DNA of 64,000 nt from Carallia brachiata (Eukaryota > Streptophyta > Magnoliopsida > Malpighiales > Rhizophoraceae): NCBI GenBank assembly GCA_021464245.1, contig JADCRB010000025.1:3847903-3911902 (forward strand), read 5' to 3'. The notes below the pieces were generated by a model. That model made no database searches. It worked only from the letters and a program-made list of their open reading frames with translations, and was not told where the DNA came from. Made by a program: the position numbers and the translations under genes. This document shows, one piece after another, positions 11,675-24,038 of this stretch (position 1 is the first letter of the stretch; every line of letters starts with the position of its first letter).

Positions 11675-12968
11675 TAGCCTATTTGGAGTGCAAAAAGATG
11701 TGAGAAAAAAAGTGAGAGGAGGGAATATAATTTTCTTTTAGGTTGTTTGCATAGGTAAGAGAAAGGTAAAGAAAGAAAGTGAGGAGAAAAAAATAATTTG
11801 TTTGGATATGAAGAAAAAATTGAGGAAAAGAAAATTTAATATGAAAAATTATAGATATGCCCCCACACCCAAGTAGGTGCTGAAAGAATAAGCGTGTACA
11901 AAAACTAGTAAACCCAAAGTTCTATGTTCAATGAACTAAGTCACAAACAATATCTGTACAAGCAAGCAACACAACAAGCAAGGCTAAAATAATGGACTAG
12001 AACATCACCTGAACGTGATCCATAATGTAGTAGGAAATTGACAGCATTTACAGTTCAACATGCTAATACTCAGACTCAACAAAAGTTTTAGAGATTCAAT
12101 TGGAGTCCAAGTTGGTCTGCTGAATTTAGTATCAGGCAACGATATCACCATAATGGTTCAAGTAGCAGAACAGAAGAGTACCTACTATTAGAGATCAAAA
12201 CAATAAAGCAAGTATCGGTGGTCAACTCAGCGTGCAGCAGATGATGGAGATTTCAGTGGCTTCGGGGAGTTTATAGATTCCACACATCCGGCATTCCAAT
12301 AGGTGAAGAAATTATTCAATTTATTCAACATTCAAAAAGTAAACAATTCATCAAATTGTACCATAGAAAAAAAAAACATTTCAAAAACCATGGATTTGCC
12401 AACAACGAAATTTTAGGAGGTGTTTTTGGGGGGGGGGGGGAGAATGAACAAGAACTAAGAATAAAACAAAAACAAAAGAGAAAAGAGAAAATAAAGAACA
12501 CAAAGATCAAAGAAAAATGGGAAAAAAATTGATCAAATTGGGGTGAGAATGACATACCTACAAATCAAGAAATTTCTTAGAAATAAACACTAAAATGAAA
12601 GGCTTCATCATTTTCATCTACCAAAGATTTGAAGAACGAGTAGGAAACAACTTTCAAGAGGCAAATCAAAACCAATTTTGCAAGTTGTTCTTCTACTTCC
12701 ATCGTTCTTTATTCGTCCTTTTCTCTATCAATCCTAATTTCTTTTCACAAACAAGACGATGGCACATTGGTAAATTTACTGTAAGTATTTAGCTGTGGTC
12801 CACTTTTCTCTTTAATTAGGAGAGAACCTCCTTATTGTACAGCTGCTCTTTATTTTTGCCTCTAATTCTTTCCTTAGATTCTCCAAACAGAGGAATATGC
12901 TTTTTATTGTATAGCTTTCTTTCCTCAAGCTATATTTACCCTGCTTTCCTCCCACTCCAAATAACCTG
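11675..12968. mobile_element. Harbinger-like (PIF) non-autonomous element with TTA duplication
   Basis: The left end reads TAGCCTATTTGGAGT and the right end ACTCCAAATAACCTG. These are imperfect terminal inverted repeats sharing TATTTGGAGT. Both sides carry TTA (11672-11674 and 12969-12971), the target site typical of PIF/Harbinger elements. The roughly 1.29-kb interior encodes no transposase I can see. Much of it (about 11870-12300) is less AT-rich, transcript-like sequence with no similarity to the rest of the window. A run of 13 G occurs at 12428-12440. The inverted repeats are short and imperfect, so boundary and class assignment are moderate. Confidence 0.55.
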
Positions 12969-13430
12969 TTAATCTTTTTTTTTGTTATTAAAAATTACAA
13001 AATTACTCAGAAGAGTCGGTAAAGTATCAGACACTTTTGATTTCTGTGTCTGACACGCATGTCCATTTTTTTTTAAAAAAAAAAAGTTTGGTAGACACTT
13101 TTAAACATATCCAATACATATATGAAATGTATTGAACGCGTATCTGTGTCGGACAAGTCTCCAACAAACCCTGCCTCCCCAAAATACTGTATCCATGCTA
13201 CATTGCAAACAAGTCAATTGTAAAAGCATTAGGATACCGAGGTTAGACCTATGCACAAAAAAAAAACACACACACACACACACCTCCAACAAGCCCATAT
13301 CCTGCAGTTTGGTTACTGTTCTACTTAATATTAAAATCAGAACTAATGGTTCGAAATTGAAATAAAAACTAAACCCAATTAAAAACATATTTAAAAATAA
13401 TCTAATTTAAAATAATCCAAATGTGGAAAT

Positions 13431-14715
13431 ACCGTTTGGAGATGCTGTCAATTTTTTATTACTGTTTTTTATTTTTTATTTTTATATTTTTACTGTTTAC
13501 TGAATTTTTGTATTTATTGCTATTAATTTTTATATTTTTTATAAGAATAAAAAACTAGATAGAAAAAAGATAGTGACAGAAATAGTAAAACAAGTATGAA
13601 TCTAGAAAGAAAAAGGGAGGGAGAGAGAGAGAGAAGGTACAGAGAGAATGGTAAACTGAAAAAAGAGAGAGAAAGAGGGTAGAAAAAGAATGAGTAAAGA
13701 GAATGGTAGAGAGAGAAAAATGAAACAGAGAGTGTAGAGACAGAATGAGTAGAGAAAATTGTAGAGAGAGAAAAGAAAACGAGAGGGTAAAGAAAGAATG
13801 AGTAAAGAGAATGGTAGGGAGAGAAAAATGAGAGAGAGAGGATAGAGAGAGAATGAGTAGAGAGAATGGTATATAGAGAAAAGAGAAAGAGAGAGGGTAA
13901 AGAAAGAATGAGTAAAAAGAATGATAGAGAGAGAAAAATCAGAGAGACAGTAAAGAGAGAATGAGTAGAGAAACTGATAAAGTAAGAAAAATGAGAGAGA
14001 GCCTGGGTAGAGAGAGAATGAGTAGAGAGAATTGTAGAGAGAAAAAAGAGAGAGAGGGTTGAGAGAGAATGAATAGAGAGAATTGTAGAGCGAGAAAAAG
14101 CAGAGTATGAGTAGAGAGAGAATGATAAAGATAGAAAAATGAGAGAGAGGCAGAGAGAGAATGTGTAGAGAATGGTTGAGGGAGAAAAAGGAGAGAGAAA
14201 GTGAGTAGAGGGAGAATGAGTAGAGATAATGACTGAGAGAGAGAGTAGAGAGAGAATGAGTAGAAAGAGTAGTAGAAAGAGAAAAAGGAGAGAGAGATGA
14301 TAGAGAGAGAATGATAGAGATAGAAAAATGAGAGAGGGAGACAGTAGGGAGAGAAAGAGTAGAGAGAGATAAAATAGAGAAAGATAGAGAGAAAATGAGT
14401 AAAGAGAGATATTTTGAAGAAGATGGATAAAGAGAGAAAGATAGAGAGAAAATGAGTAAAGAGAGATATTGTGAAGAAGGTGGATAAAGAGAGGAAAGAT
14501 CGTGAGATAAAGAATAGAAAAAAAGTCAAAAATAAATTAGAAAAATATTTTTTATTGTTTTCTCAATTTATTTTTTAAAATATTTTCAACTTTTCAACAA
14601 AAATTTAAAAACAAAAACGATATTAAATATATTTTTTATTTTTTAATAAAAATTAAAAAAAAATATAATCCATACCCAACATATCTAAATGTCAAATGCG
14701 TGGATTACCAAACGT
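13431..14715. repeat. Dispersed repeat with ~0.9 kb purine (GA) array, copy 1
   Basis: An AT-rich left arm (13431-13595) beginning ACCGTTTGG is followed by about 930 bp of almost pure A/G sequence on the plus strand. It is built of degenerate modules such as GAGAGAATGAGTAGAGAGAA and GGTAGAGAGAGAAAA. An AT-rich right arm ends near CCAAACGT (14708-14715). The arm ends suggest short terminal inverted repeats. The minus-strand open frame of 196 codons (13939-14529) is a by-product of the stop-poor CT repeat and encodes only a Ser/Leu/Phe-rich product. A second copy lies inverted at 45711-46920. Confidence 0.8.
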
Positions 14716-14824
14716 GGAAAAACAAAATTACGTCTCGCCATTGTGTTCAGAAAATTAGATCTAACCATACACCCTGGAGCTACCTGAGAATTTCTCTGTC
14801 CGACCCCCGTTCTCTCTAATCAAC

Positions 14825-14900
14825 CGCTCTCTCTCTCTCTGTCTCTCTCATTCTCTACATCTCTCTAAAGTTCGATCTCCATTGGTTCCCTCGATCTAAG
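14825..14900 (+). promoter_or_regulatory. Pyrimidine-rich 5' leader of the endosulfine gene (probable first, non-coding exon)
   Basis: A CT-rich leader ends at a good donor (TCTAAG then GTACGG, near 14900). It is followed by a T-rich intron that reaches acceptors just upstream of the coding start (TTGCAG or CTTCAG, about 15690-15702). A leader intron in the 5' UTR is common in housekeeping plant genes. The exact transcription start cannot be seen. Confidence 0.45.
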
Positions 14901-15721
14901 GTACGGATTTAGGGCTTTCAGGATCGGCGAAAATTTGTTCGATCCTTTTAAAATTCTTTTAATTATCATTCGAATTTGCTCTTTTTTTTTTTTTAATGCT
15001 TTAGAAACGAAGATTATAAGCTAATTTATTTATTATTTATTTTTTTCATTGTGTATGTCACCTTATTATTTTATTTTATGTTATTTCTAGAGGTACTAGT
15101 TATTTTGGTACATTGTTTTTGTGCAAATGGAATCTGTATAATCAAAGAATATAGCTCTCTGCAAAACCCCTTCTTCAAAGTGGATAGACCAGAACTGGGT
15201 TTTTTTTTTTTTTTGTTTTTTGATTAGTTTCTCTTATGCATATAAGAGGGAAGAAGAATGTGGAAATGTTATAAGAGAAACTTGACAGGAAGATAGAATA
15301 ACCCTCCTGACATTGATTGCAGCAGTTTATCTGACGATGCATCCTGCAATCTGGGATGCAGCGAGAACTGTCTTTATCGTTTCCTTTGCTTCTGCTTTCA
15401 TGCTACTGTCTCGTGTTTATATTCTTTCGCAGTAATGCAATGTTATGATTTTACGTTTTTGTCTCGCGATTGCGTGGATTAGAATTAGTTTGCTTGTCAT
15501 GACATTTTTAAATGCACATGAGAACAATTGCCGTTTTTCATACCCGAGTTGCGGTATTTGTCTGGTTGCCTATGCTTTTTCTCTTGAGATATTTGGTAAA
15601 GTTAATTATTGTCTGCATTTACTTATAGCCTATGTTGTGGGTTTTGGATGCCATTGTGCTGCTTATGAAAACAGATGGTATACTGTTGCAGCTATTCTTC
15701 AGTTGAGTGGCGTAAGAAGGT

Positions 15722-18627
15722 ATGTCAGGCATGGAGGAAGTCAAAGAGCAAGGGCAGGTAGATGGAAATACCCCTGATGATAAAAATTCCACGCAGTTGT
15801 CTGAAGAAGAGGTTCTGTTCACATCCTGATTTGAATGCTTATTATCTGTTGAAGACCTAAAACTGCATGCCGAAAGAACTTTTATTACAAGACTTCTCAT
15901 GGTTGCAAACTACTTCTTTTACATTTCATCTAGGAGGCAGCTATAAAGAAAAAATATGGAGGAATTGTGCCTAAGAAACCACCCTCATTTCTAAGGTGAT
16001 TTCTTGTACATCATTATACTTGAGTCTTGGCAGATATTCTGGTATATGATGATTTCCATGCTAAAGTTTTCAGTTTGATGTCAGGATCATGAACGTGCCT
16101 ATTTCGATTCTGCTGATTGGGCACTTGGAAAGGTATTTCCTTAGATGTGTGTCTGCTCCATTTCACTTCAGATTGAGAGCTTTTGAAAAATGTTGATTAA
16201 GGGAATTGCTGTTCTCATTTTATGCTTTTAAATAATAACAGCAAGGAGTTGAGAAGCCCAAAGGACCACTTGAAGCCCTTCGGCCCAAGTTGCAGGTATA
16301 CATCTTGATCTTCTCTCTCTCTCTCTCTCTCTCTTTCTCACACACACACACACACACACGGACAGACGAAAACAGTCTCATTCTGATATCTTGTTCTGTT
16401 CACTCTATCCATTGCCCTAATCAATTGTACATCTGGTGCACTGAGTTTTATGATTTTTAATTTCTGAAATGGTAGAGAATTGATGAATGGTTTATTTCAA
16501 AAGTTTTGGATCTGCTACAGTTATTGTAATTAGTTTTGCATTTTATTATAAGAAGGAAGAAGTGTGGGAAGTCTACAAAATGGATATTCAAATAAAAGGA
16601 GAAACAGGAGAGTTGGCATTGAAAGGAATGGGTTTCTTTAGACCATAACCTCCATGTTGGAATGGCTTCTTTTTTTTCTGGCATGTAATGTGTGCTTGTT
16701 GGGATTGGAAGTTTTAGTATCGTATTCCATGGATGGCTGCTTGGAGAAGGGCTTGTTCTAAAGCCTAAGGTAGCTTTTTATGGTTGGAAGTAATATGTGG
16801 TGTCTCAACAGATGTAAATATTCAAATTGAGATGAAAATCTTCTTTAGGAGATCATTTCTCTTCAGACAGACTTGTTTGAATATTTTCTTTTGCAGCGTG
16901 GTTGAGTTAGGTCATAAATTTTCACATAGTTGCAGGTTGGTGGAGGAGTTGACTGACACTCATGCGAGGAAGGAGAGAAGAAAAATAGACTACCTTAGGC
17001 TTTCTAGTTAGTCATAGATTTTGAGTATAGAAAAGAGTAGGAGAGCTTTCAATGAGGAATAAGTGGAAATTCTTAACGGGAAATGCGGTTCATTCCTTGA
17101 ATTTATGGTGCAAGTGTTTTTGATGTGGAAACTGTCGCATTTATAGATCATTAATCTTTTTTTGCTAGAATGGGAAAGAAAAATGATGAGTTCTGTATAT
17201 TTTAAGCACCTCCACAAGCTGATCTATAGCATGGGTCAATGGTCACTAAAAGACTATTCTGTTCTCAATTAATGATTCCCAAATCATCAACTTTTGAACT
17301 TCTACCAAAATTTTTCCTCACTCGGAATGTTTTCCTCCTACTGAATTAGGCATCCAATGAAAAGACCTAGTGGTTTTGTTTCCAGCAGAGCTCCAAAATC
17401 CAGGAATTTTGAGTCCATTTTATTGCATAATCTATGATTTATGCAATAGCAATGCCCAGTAATTAAATTTATTTTCTGCATTTGTGGATTTTTAACTCGT
17501 TCTCTATACCACTTCAGTGGAACTAACTTCGATGCTGTACAGTTCCTAGCTAGGAGATGTGATGAAAAATGATAAGTAACTACAGTTTGATGCCTTACTA
17601 GTGAAGCATACGCCTTCAACCACAAACCTCTACGGACGGATGGAATGCCCCTTGGAATATGAATCTGGTTCAAAATCAAAATTTTTTTGTTTTTTGTTAA
17701 TGTTGCAAGATCAATATTTGGCTGTTAGGAGACAGTACTTTCGTAGAAGATCTTCTGAAAGCAACAGAAACAATAAAAAAGAACAAAGAGAGAAGAATCT
17801 GTTTGGTGCATAAACAGAGGGCTTGTTTGGTCAAGGTTTATAAGCCTTGGTAAATGTGGAAATACCATGGCATAATTGCTCCACTTGCCTTGTAATCTTC
17901 TTTGTGGAGGTTACTTTTCTGCCCTGAAGTGGCAAACAAATCCTTTGCTGATCATAAAGATGGTTTCCTTCTATGTGATTTCAGCATATCTGTTATGAAC
18001 ATGGGCACAAGGAATGCGCATGATGTGACAACTGGAATGTTTAAACCTTTTCATTGTCTCTTGTTTTATTTTGACCTGTTAATGTGGGTATTTGCTTGAG
18101 TACATAATGACTTTGATCTGTTAATGTGGGTATTTACTTGAGTACATAATGACTCTGTTCTTTGCGTGTTCTTGCAATACCTAACATTAGTCCATGAGAA
18201 AGCCTTTGTTCCACAGCAACTGGTTGTTTTTTGGGCCCATGCAGAAGCATATAATGCTGGCACACTGATCACTTTTCTTAACTGCAATTCATGTGGAAAA
18301 GTTTAAGCACCTGCTTTTTTCTACGATACACTGCCATGACATTTTTAACTGTGTCCTATAGTTTTCCCGAGCATCTATTTTTATTTTTTATTTTTTGGCA
18401 TTTTTCTTTTTAGCCCACGCAGCAGCAGACACGATACCGTAAATCTCCTTATGCTCCATCGGATGGTGAAGGTATGATCACCATATCCCCGACATTTTTG
18501 TTGCTAAAGCTAAATTCCCTCTCTGGCCATACCTTTCAAAGCACGCTTGTTGGCAGCTGACCCGTCTCTTTCCCTTGATGTAGATGGAGGAAGTGCTCAA
18601 GCCGAGGATGCTGCTACGAATGAGTGA
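15722..18627 (+). CDS. Endosulfine/ARPP19 homologue (PP2A-B55 inhibitor family), one apparent frameshift
   Basis: Small soluble phosphoprotein. In animals and yeast, phosphorylation by Greatwall/Rim15 at FDSGDY turns family members into inhibitors of PP2A-B55; the plant role is inferred from the family. Six coding exons: 15722-15811, 15934-15995, 16085-16132, 16242-16295, 18414-18471, 18584-18627, all with GT-AG sites, for about 118 residues. Exon 3 carries the signature YFDSADWAL, with the phospho-acceptor Ser near residue 60. The N terminus is acidic and KKYGGIVPKKPP precedes the core. Start: ATG 15722; the in-frame ATG at 15731 is an alternative. Anomaly: exon 2 reads in the expected frame to PKKPP, then leaves two bases that do not fit exon 3. 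One extra base in the CCC at 15982-15984 would restore the family-like LISK ending and the phase. As written, the product would be truncated. Intron 4 is about 2.1 kb and holds microsatellites and a 42-bp duplication. Confidence 0.88.
16312..16361. repeat. Compound (TC)n(CA)n microsatellite in intron 4 of the endosulfine gene
   Basis: About ten TC units are followed, after CTTT, by about ten CA units, starting just 17 bases after the exon 4 donor. Length variation here would be intronic. Confidence 0.95.
18073..18156. repeat. 42-bp tandem duplication in intron 4 of the endosulfine gene
   Basis: Two 42-base units begin GACCTGTTAATGTGGGTATT (18073) and GATCTGTTAATGTGGGTATT (18115), with two or three substitutions between them. 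Confidence 0.9.
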
Positions 18628-19054
18628 GAACTCAATGTTTGCTGTTTGATCTTAGAAGAGCTTCCTTTATCACGTGGCACGGCTGCTTATGAATCCCAAA
18701 TTACACACCCTTTGATGTATTGAAGATTTTTAATCCTTAGCTGGTGAGCTAATTTTCTGTTGTGTTGGAGAATAAAGCCCAGCAAAGTTTCTCAGATATT
18801 CCAGCAAAGAAACAAAAGATTCAGAAGTCGAGAGGTTTAAATGTCTCTTGTATTGATATACTCTATAAAAATTGTACGGCTTTGTCAATCTCTTCATGCA
18901 CTATTGATTTAAGATTATCTCTAACGATTCAAGTTATGAAGATTCTGAACCCGGTGGTTAATACATCATGGAACCGTGTCTGAAGTCTCGGGATTGATCA
19001 CCACTTTTGAGTTTTGATTACTAAATCCTAATGGCGTGGTTTGAACTTTGAAGG

Positions 19055-19972
19055 TAGAGAATTATGCAATTAAAGAAATATTAGGTCAGGGACTAGCAAT
19101 TAATTAATTGTAGAAACTTGTATCTTTAAATGTAATTAATTTATGATTTTAGTAATCAACTAACATCAATCTAGGATCTTAATATTATTTTAATATAATT
19201 ATTTTATATATATACTAATTTTCACTATATATATTGAAGTTTTTGTATTATGTAAGTAACACTATTTAATAAAAAATATATAACTTTTTTGAGTATTTGG
19301 AACGTGAACATAGTTTTTTATGACTAAATCACAATTTCTTTGTGTTTTTCATTGCTTTCATACTTTCATTGCTTATATTCTAAAACCCTAATTTACTTAT
19401 GGATCATTACAATTACCATGACAAAACTATCTCGATTTTATGCCCCTATAATTTTCTTTTATTTGGACTTTTCTTTTTGAGATTTATTTCAACTTTTTAT
19501 TCGCATGACCAAATATCATATAGACTACGTTTGCATCTTTTATGTGAGATTGAGTTTGTTGACTCTTTTATCTTCATGTAAGATGACATTACTCTTCCAT
19601 CCATATTCAGCTTGAGGGAGAGTGTTAGAAAATTGTGTAATTATAGAGATATCAAATCAAGATATTAGCAATCAATTAATTATAAAAATTTATATATTTG
19701 GATGTAATCAAGTAATCAATTTTAATAATAAATTAATATTAATCTAAAATTTTAGTATTATTACAATATAATTATTTTATATGTATGACAATTTCTATTA
19801 TATATATTAGAATTCTTTTATCATATAAATGACATCATTGAATAAGAAAGATATAACCTTTCTAAATCTTTAGATTGTGAACATAAATTTTTATAACTGG
19901 ATCACGTATCTTTCTATGTGTTTCATTCTTCTTTTTTTTATCTTCTCACATAATTTGTTCTTTATTTTAACA
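19055..19972 (+). mobile_element. Collapsed Copia-type LTR retrotransposon (two LTRs, ~0.2 kb interior)
   Basis: Two diverged direct repeats of about 340-350 bp flank a short interior. The 3' LTR (19623-19972) starts TGTTAGAAAATTGTG and ends TTTTAACA, the TG...CA termini of an LTR. It directly follows GCTTGAGGGAGAGTG, a polypurine tract typical of Copia elements. The 5' copy (19055 to about 19395) lacks its first three bases. GAAGG borders both ends (19050-19054 and 19973-19977), a 5-bp target duplication. Just before the polypurine tract, a short frame resembles the worn C-terminal end of a Copia polyprotein. No gag, integrase or reverse transcriptase survives, and no tRNA primer site was seen. 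The LTRs are clearly divergent, so the insertion is old. Confidence 0.8.
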
Positions 19973-19999
19973 GAAGGTAGAAGCTTCAATCAACTTTCC

Positions 20000-22900
20000 T
20001 AGACGAACGACATGCTTCCCAACTTTTGTTGAAACTGGTTTTGGCTATAAGAGTTTTGACTGGGTGCACGTTTAAGGAAGACATATAAAAGATATAAAAG
20101 ATACACAATTTTCTTAATGATATTCAATAATTTAATTTTTTTTTTTAATTTTAATATGTTTTTTTATAATTTGATAGTTTATATTACTACGTATTTATAA
20201 CATGCCTCACTATGCATTAGCATGAAATATTATTTTTAGTTATAATTTTTACAAAAACTTGTTGGACATCTAATTCAGTTATAATTTTCAGAAAAATCTC
20301 TTGGATATAATTTTTGGTTGTTTTATAATCAGGTTGCATCTGAAATGACATTCAACGAGAACAAAATAAAAAGGAGAGAAAAAAACGTCGTAACCGAGAA
20401 AGGAAAGAGGGAAAAAGATATAACAAAAACGGAAATGTTAAACGGTCAAACATTTTATTGTTAAATATTGTTCAAATTTTTATTTTGTGTAATAAAAAGT
20501 AGATTTTGTACAATAGTAATAATAAAAAATGATAAAAAAAATATTATTAACTTTTTTAATTTATATTTTTAATTACAATTGTATAGAATATATCTACTAT
20601 TACACAAATTATATAATGTCTGGCTATTAGTTGGCAAAATGCATCTGGCCATGTAAGAAAAAACGGTAGGCGACCAATCTTAACTAAGGCCTGCCAAGAT
20701 TCAATTTGACGTGGCTCTCCCCAGATCCTCTTTGTCTTGTTTTTTTTTTCGAGGTCTTCTAACGAGGGATCAGAGTTCCATTGAGAAAATTGGTAGGGGA
20801 GGAGAACCTCCGTTCCTGTAAGAGGCAACACTCTTATTTGTGACTCAGACGATACGGAGTTCTCTCTCTCCAAAATAATTACTTGAATGGACACAGTAAA
20901 ATAGGTGCATCGAGGCCCTCCGACTAAACAAGAATCGAAAGCAAGATGCATTAATTGTAACGATTATGTATCGTTCAGTAGTTATTGTAATACTTAGGAT
21001 AATATACAAAAATATTATCAATTTTATTTAAAATAATAAATTTAATATTAATTTTAAAAATAACAAATCTAATACGTAATAATTTTTTATGAATAAAATC
21101 TGTTAGTTTTGATGATAGATTTATAAAAATATATTTGTTTCGATGACATGATAATCATATAAATTAATATCATGTTATCGAAATAAATAAATTTTGTTTA
21201 AAAAATTTGACAGCTTACTAGATTTGTTAATTTAGATAAAATTGATAATAAGTTTATTATTTTTTAATATTTGTACTAAATTTATTATTTTAAATAAAAT
21301 TTGTTATATTTTGGTATATTAACCCTTTAATATTTGGTTCCAAAGTTTCACTCATAATTTGCTCCTCTTCTTCCTATTTAAGTGAACCACAAAAGAGGTA
21401 GATCGACCAAATGGTATATCTTTGATTCAAATTGGAGGTGTAAATTTAGTATGGCTAATAACAATGATTTATAATAGTCTATTGCGAATAAATAAATAAA
21501 TAAATCTAACACGCAATAATTTTATATAAACAAAATTTATTAATTTTAATGATAGATTTATATAAAATATGTCTGTTTTGATAATATGAAAATTATATAA
21601 GTTAGTGTTATATCATTGAAACAGATAAATTTTATTTAAAAAGTTTCATAATATGTTAAATTTATTATTTTATACAAAATTAGTATTAGATTTATTACTT
21701 TAAATAAAAATTAATATTAAATTTATTATTTTTTAAAATTAATACTAAATTTATTATTTTAAATAAAATTAGTGATATTTTTATATATTAACTTTTTTTT
21801 GTCGTGGTAGCCAATTGTGATCTGAATAAGAGACCGTAATTATTATATAAACTGATAATTTAGGCGACATTATGTCAGCGGAGAGAATACAAGAAAATAG
21901 TACCCGGGCGTAAGAGAAACAACGCGAAAACGGACGCAAGGAGTACTAGTAATAACATGTTGACGTCACTTTTAAAAAAATTATATTATTTTTTAAATTT
22001 ATATTTTTTTTGACAGAAAGATTATCAAAATACGCAAATAAATCGAGAAAAAAAAGCATCAAGATAAAAAACACAATACTATATAAATTATCTATTTCTA
22101 TATTGATTTATGTTTGAATTTTTATATTGACGCCCGCTCCTCTAATTGAGGATTAAATGCCGTGATGTAGTATGTTGAATTTAAGACTTGTTAATATTGC
22201 AGTCAGACGTGGAAAAAGTCTGCTCGGCTTTAGTAGTGTTCGGGTGAGGGGTCACTTTCTATAAGTTAAGATAAACAGAGCAATCCAACAAAGATTACTC
22301 CAACTTTAGTTAATAGATTCAATGATTCATATATTCGCGAAAATTTTTTTCTTTTCAATAAAAAAATTATCATCTTTGTTATATTTTCACCCACTATCAT
22401 GCATATTTTGCTGCTTTGTGCTCATTTTATACACCATCATGCACATCATGTAATTTTTATCACAAACTACAAATTGTAAAAAAATTATATATATTATTTC
22501 AATATAAGTAACGCTACCTTGATGTTAGCTGAAAACCGTGTTCCAATATTAGTGCTCGAAGACTGCTTAGCGAAAAAGCCTCCACGAAATATTGAATTAC
22601 AACTCTCTCAGCATGACATTAGTGTAAATAAGGATGAAATTTTTAGTTACTGCCGCCTCTCTATTTTCTCTTGAAGATTTTTTTTCAGTTCAAAGTCAAT
22701 TCTTTCTCATTTTACTGCACTTCACAATTTAAGCACGAATTTTTTTTAAGTAGGGAAGAATGATGAGAATAAGGAAAGAATATTCTTATTATTTAGAAAT
22801 TTATTAATATTTTATATTTATAATTATATTTTATATTTTATTAAATTAAATATTTTATTATTTAGAATATTATTTAAAATTATTTTGTTAGTTAGAGTTA

Positions 22901-23730
22901 TCTTCTATTTAAAATTTTATTCCTAATCAGTTAATTCGATTTAATTATACGGATAGAAATCAGTATCAGTTTTATTATTCAGTCTGTTTATAAAAATTTG
23001 ATTATTAATTTTAAAGTATTTTTTGTGGATTCTTATATTTTGTGGGTAGATTTCTGCATAATACGGGGTAGATTTCGGTTGTTTTTCCAATTTTTCCAAT
23101 AAATTTCTCAGTAATTTGCCTGTTCATGTTTGTCCTATATCATAGAGATTTAAATAAATATAAATAGAAGTCCCGTCCTCTCTCTACCTCTTAACTAATA
23201 ATTACGCTTATAGAAACAAACTTACAGAATATGTAGTTCCATCATTAAAGAAGAGTTTAAGGGAAAGCAATCATTTTATATTAATTTTCCGAATCAAAGT
23301 TTTCTTTAAATATTATATGAATTAAGGTACATTTCTCTTTTTAATTATATGTGAAAAATATAAAATTTTAAAATCTATTATTAACTTATTTTATACTTAA
23401 TTGTTGATACATAAACATAATTGCTAATTATGTTTTACGCTGCAAAAAGTGTTATCAAATAGATACGATAACGATACTTGTCGCCATATATTTGCAGAAT
23501 GTTTGAAATTATTATTATTGTTATTATTATTATTTTTGGTCGAAGGGCTTGAAATTATTATTATTATTTTTTTGATTTAGTCCTTGAAATTATTATAAAA
23601 AAAAAAAAAACTTGGGGGCGTCGTTTCGAGTACACAATAATTTGGGCTAATTTGGGCTGCAACGGGAAAAGCACTCTAAATGTGTGGGAACAATAATTGC
23701 CTGAAATCCAAACTTTGCTATGGGCTGCTT
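20000..23730. other. AT-rich intergenic DNA, no gene seen
   Basis: Very AT-rich, with many short runs and TTATTATTT-like motifs (for example 23505-23575). The minus-strand open frame 20556-20951 has no recognisable domain. The only clear internal structure is the pair of related blocks at 21065-21235 and 21497-21665, reported separately. Confidence 0.5.
21065..21665. repeat. Two related AT-rich ~165-bp blocks in direct orientation
   Basis: Blocks at about 21065-21235 and 21497-21665 share an ordered series of motifs: AATCTAA.ACG.AATAATTTT, then GATGATAGATTTATA-like, then TT.GATAATATGA, then a GATAAATTTT.TTTAAAAA-like motif. They differ by many substitutions. They may be two worn copies of one element, or its long terminal parts. 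Confidence 0.55.
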
Positions 23731-23830
23731 TGGTGGGGGCGGCGGCTACGAGGATAGTTTATAGTTGTGATATAACCTCTTGTTTTTCTGTGTTTTTGCT
23801 TTCTCTTATGCATTAGAAAACACACACACT

Positions 23831-24018
23831 ATCAGTAATTGTTAGAGTGGGTGATAAAAGTCTATTACCGCTTAATCAGAGATTTCAAATTTGAGTACTT
23901 GAAAATGCAGTCACATTAAATATTTATAAGAAGACATTTGCCACCCTTTGATATCCTACTCGGGTCGGTTCAAATTAGTCAGCTCATTGGACTGGACATT
24001 AGACAGTTTCAGACAAAA
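23831..24018 (+). mobile_element. SINE copy (same family as 60041-60227)
   Basis: This shares with the copy at 60041-60227 an ordered set of motifs: GTCTATTACCGCTTAATCAG, a weak B-box-like ATTTCAAATTTGAG, an AAAATGCA motif, and the 3' end GTCGGTTCAAATTAGT...GACAGTTTCAGAC followed by poly-A. An AAAACACACAC sequence on both sides probably is the target duplication, but it overlaps a CA microsatellite, so the ends are approximate. Confidence 0.6.
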
Positions 24019-24038
24019 AAAAACACACACGCTAGTAC

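Noticed and set aside
13939..14529. 196-codon minus-strand open frame
   Set aside because: It lies wholly in the purine/pyrimidine array; the product is a Ser/Leu/Phe repeat with no family and no codon periodicity expected of a gene.
15445..15777. 110-codon plus frame just before and into the endosulfine first coding exon
   Set aside because: It reads the coding exon in the wrong phase; the correct frame starts at 15722 and joins the family motifs in later exons.
16720..16800. FPW...VAFYGW-like peptide in intron 4 of the endosulfine gene as a LINE fossil
   Set aside because: The similarity to LINE C-terminal motifs is too short and broken to support a feature.
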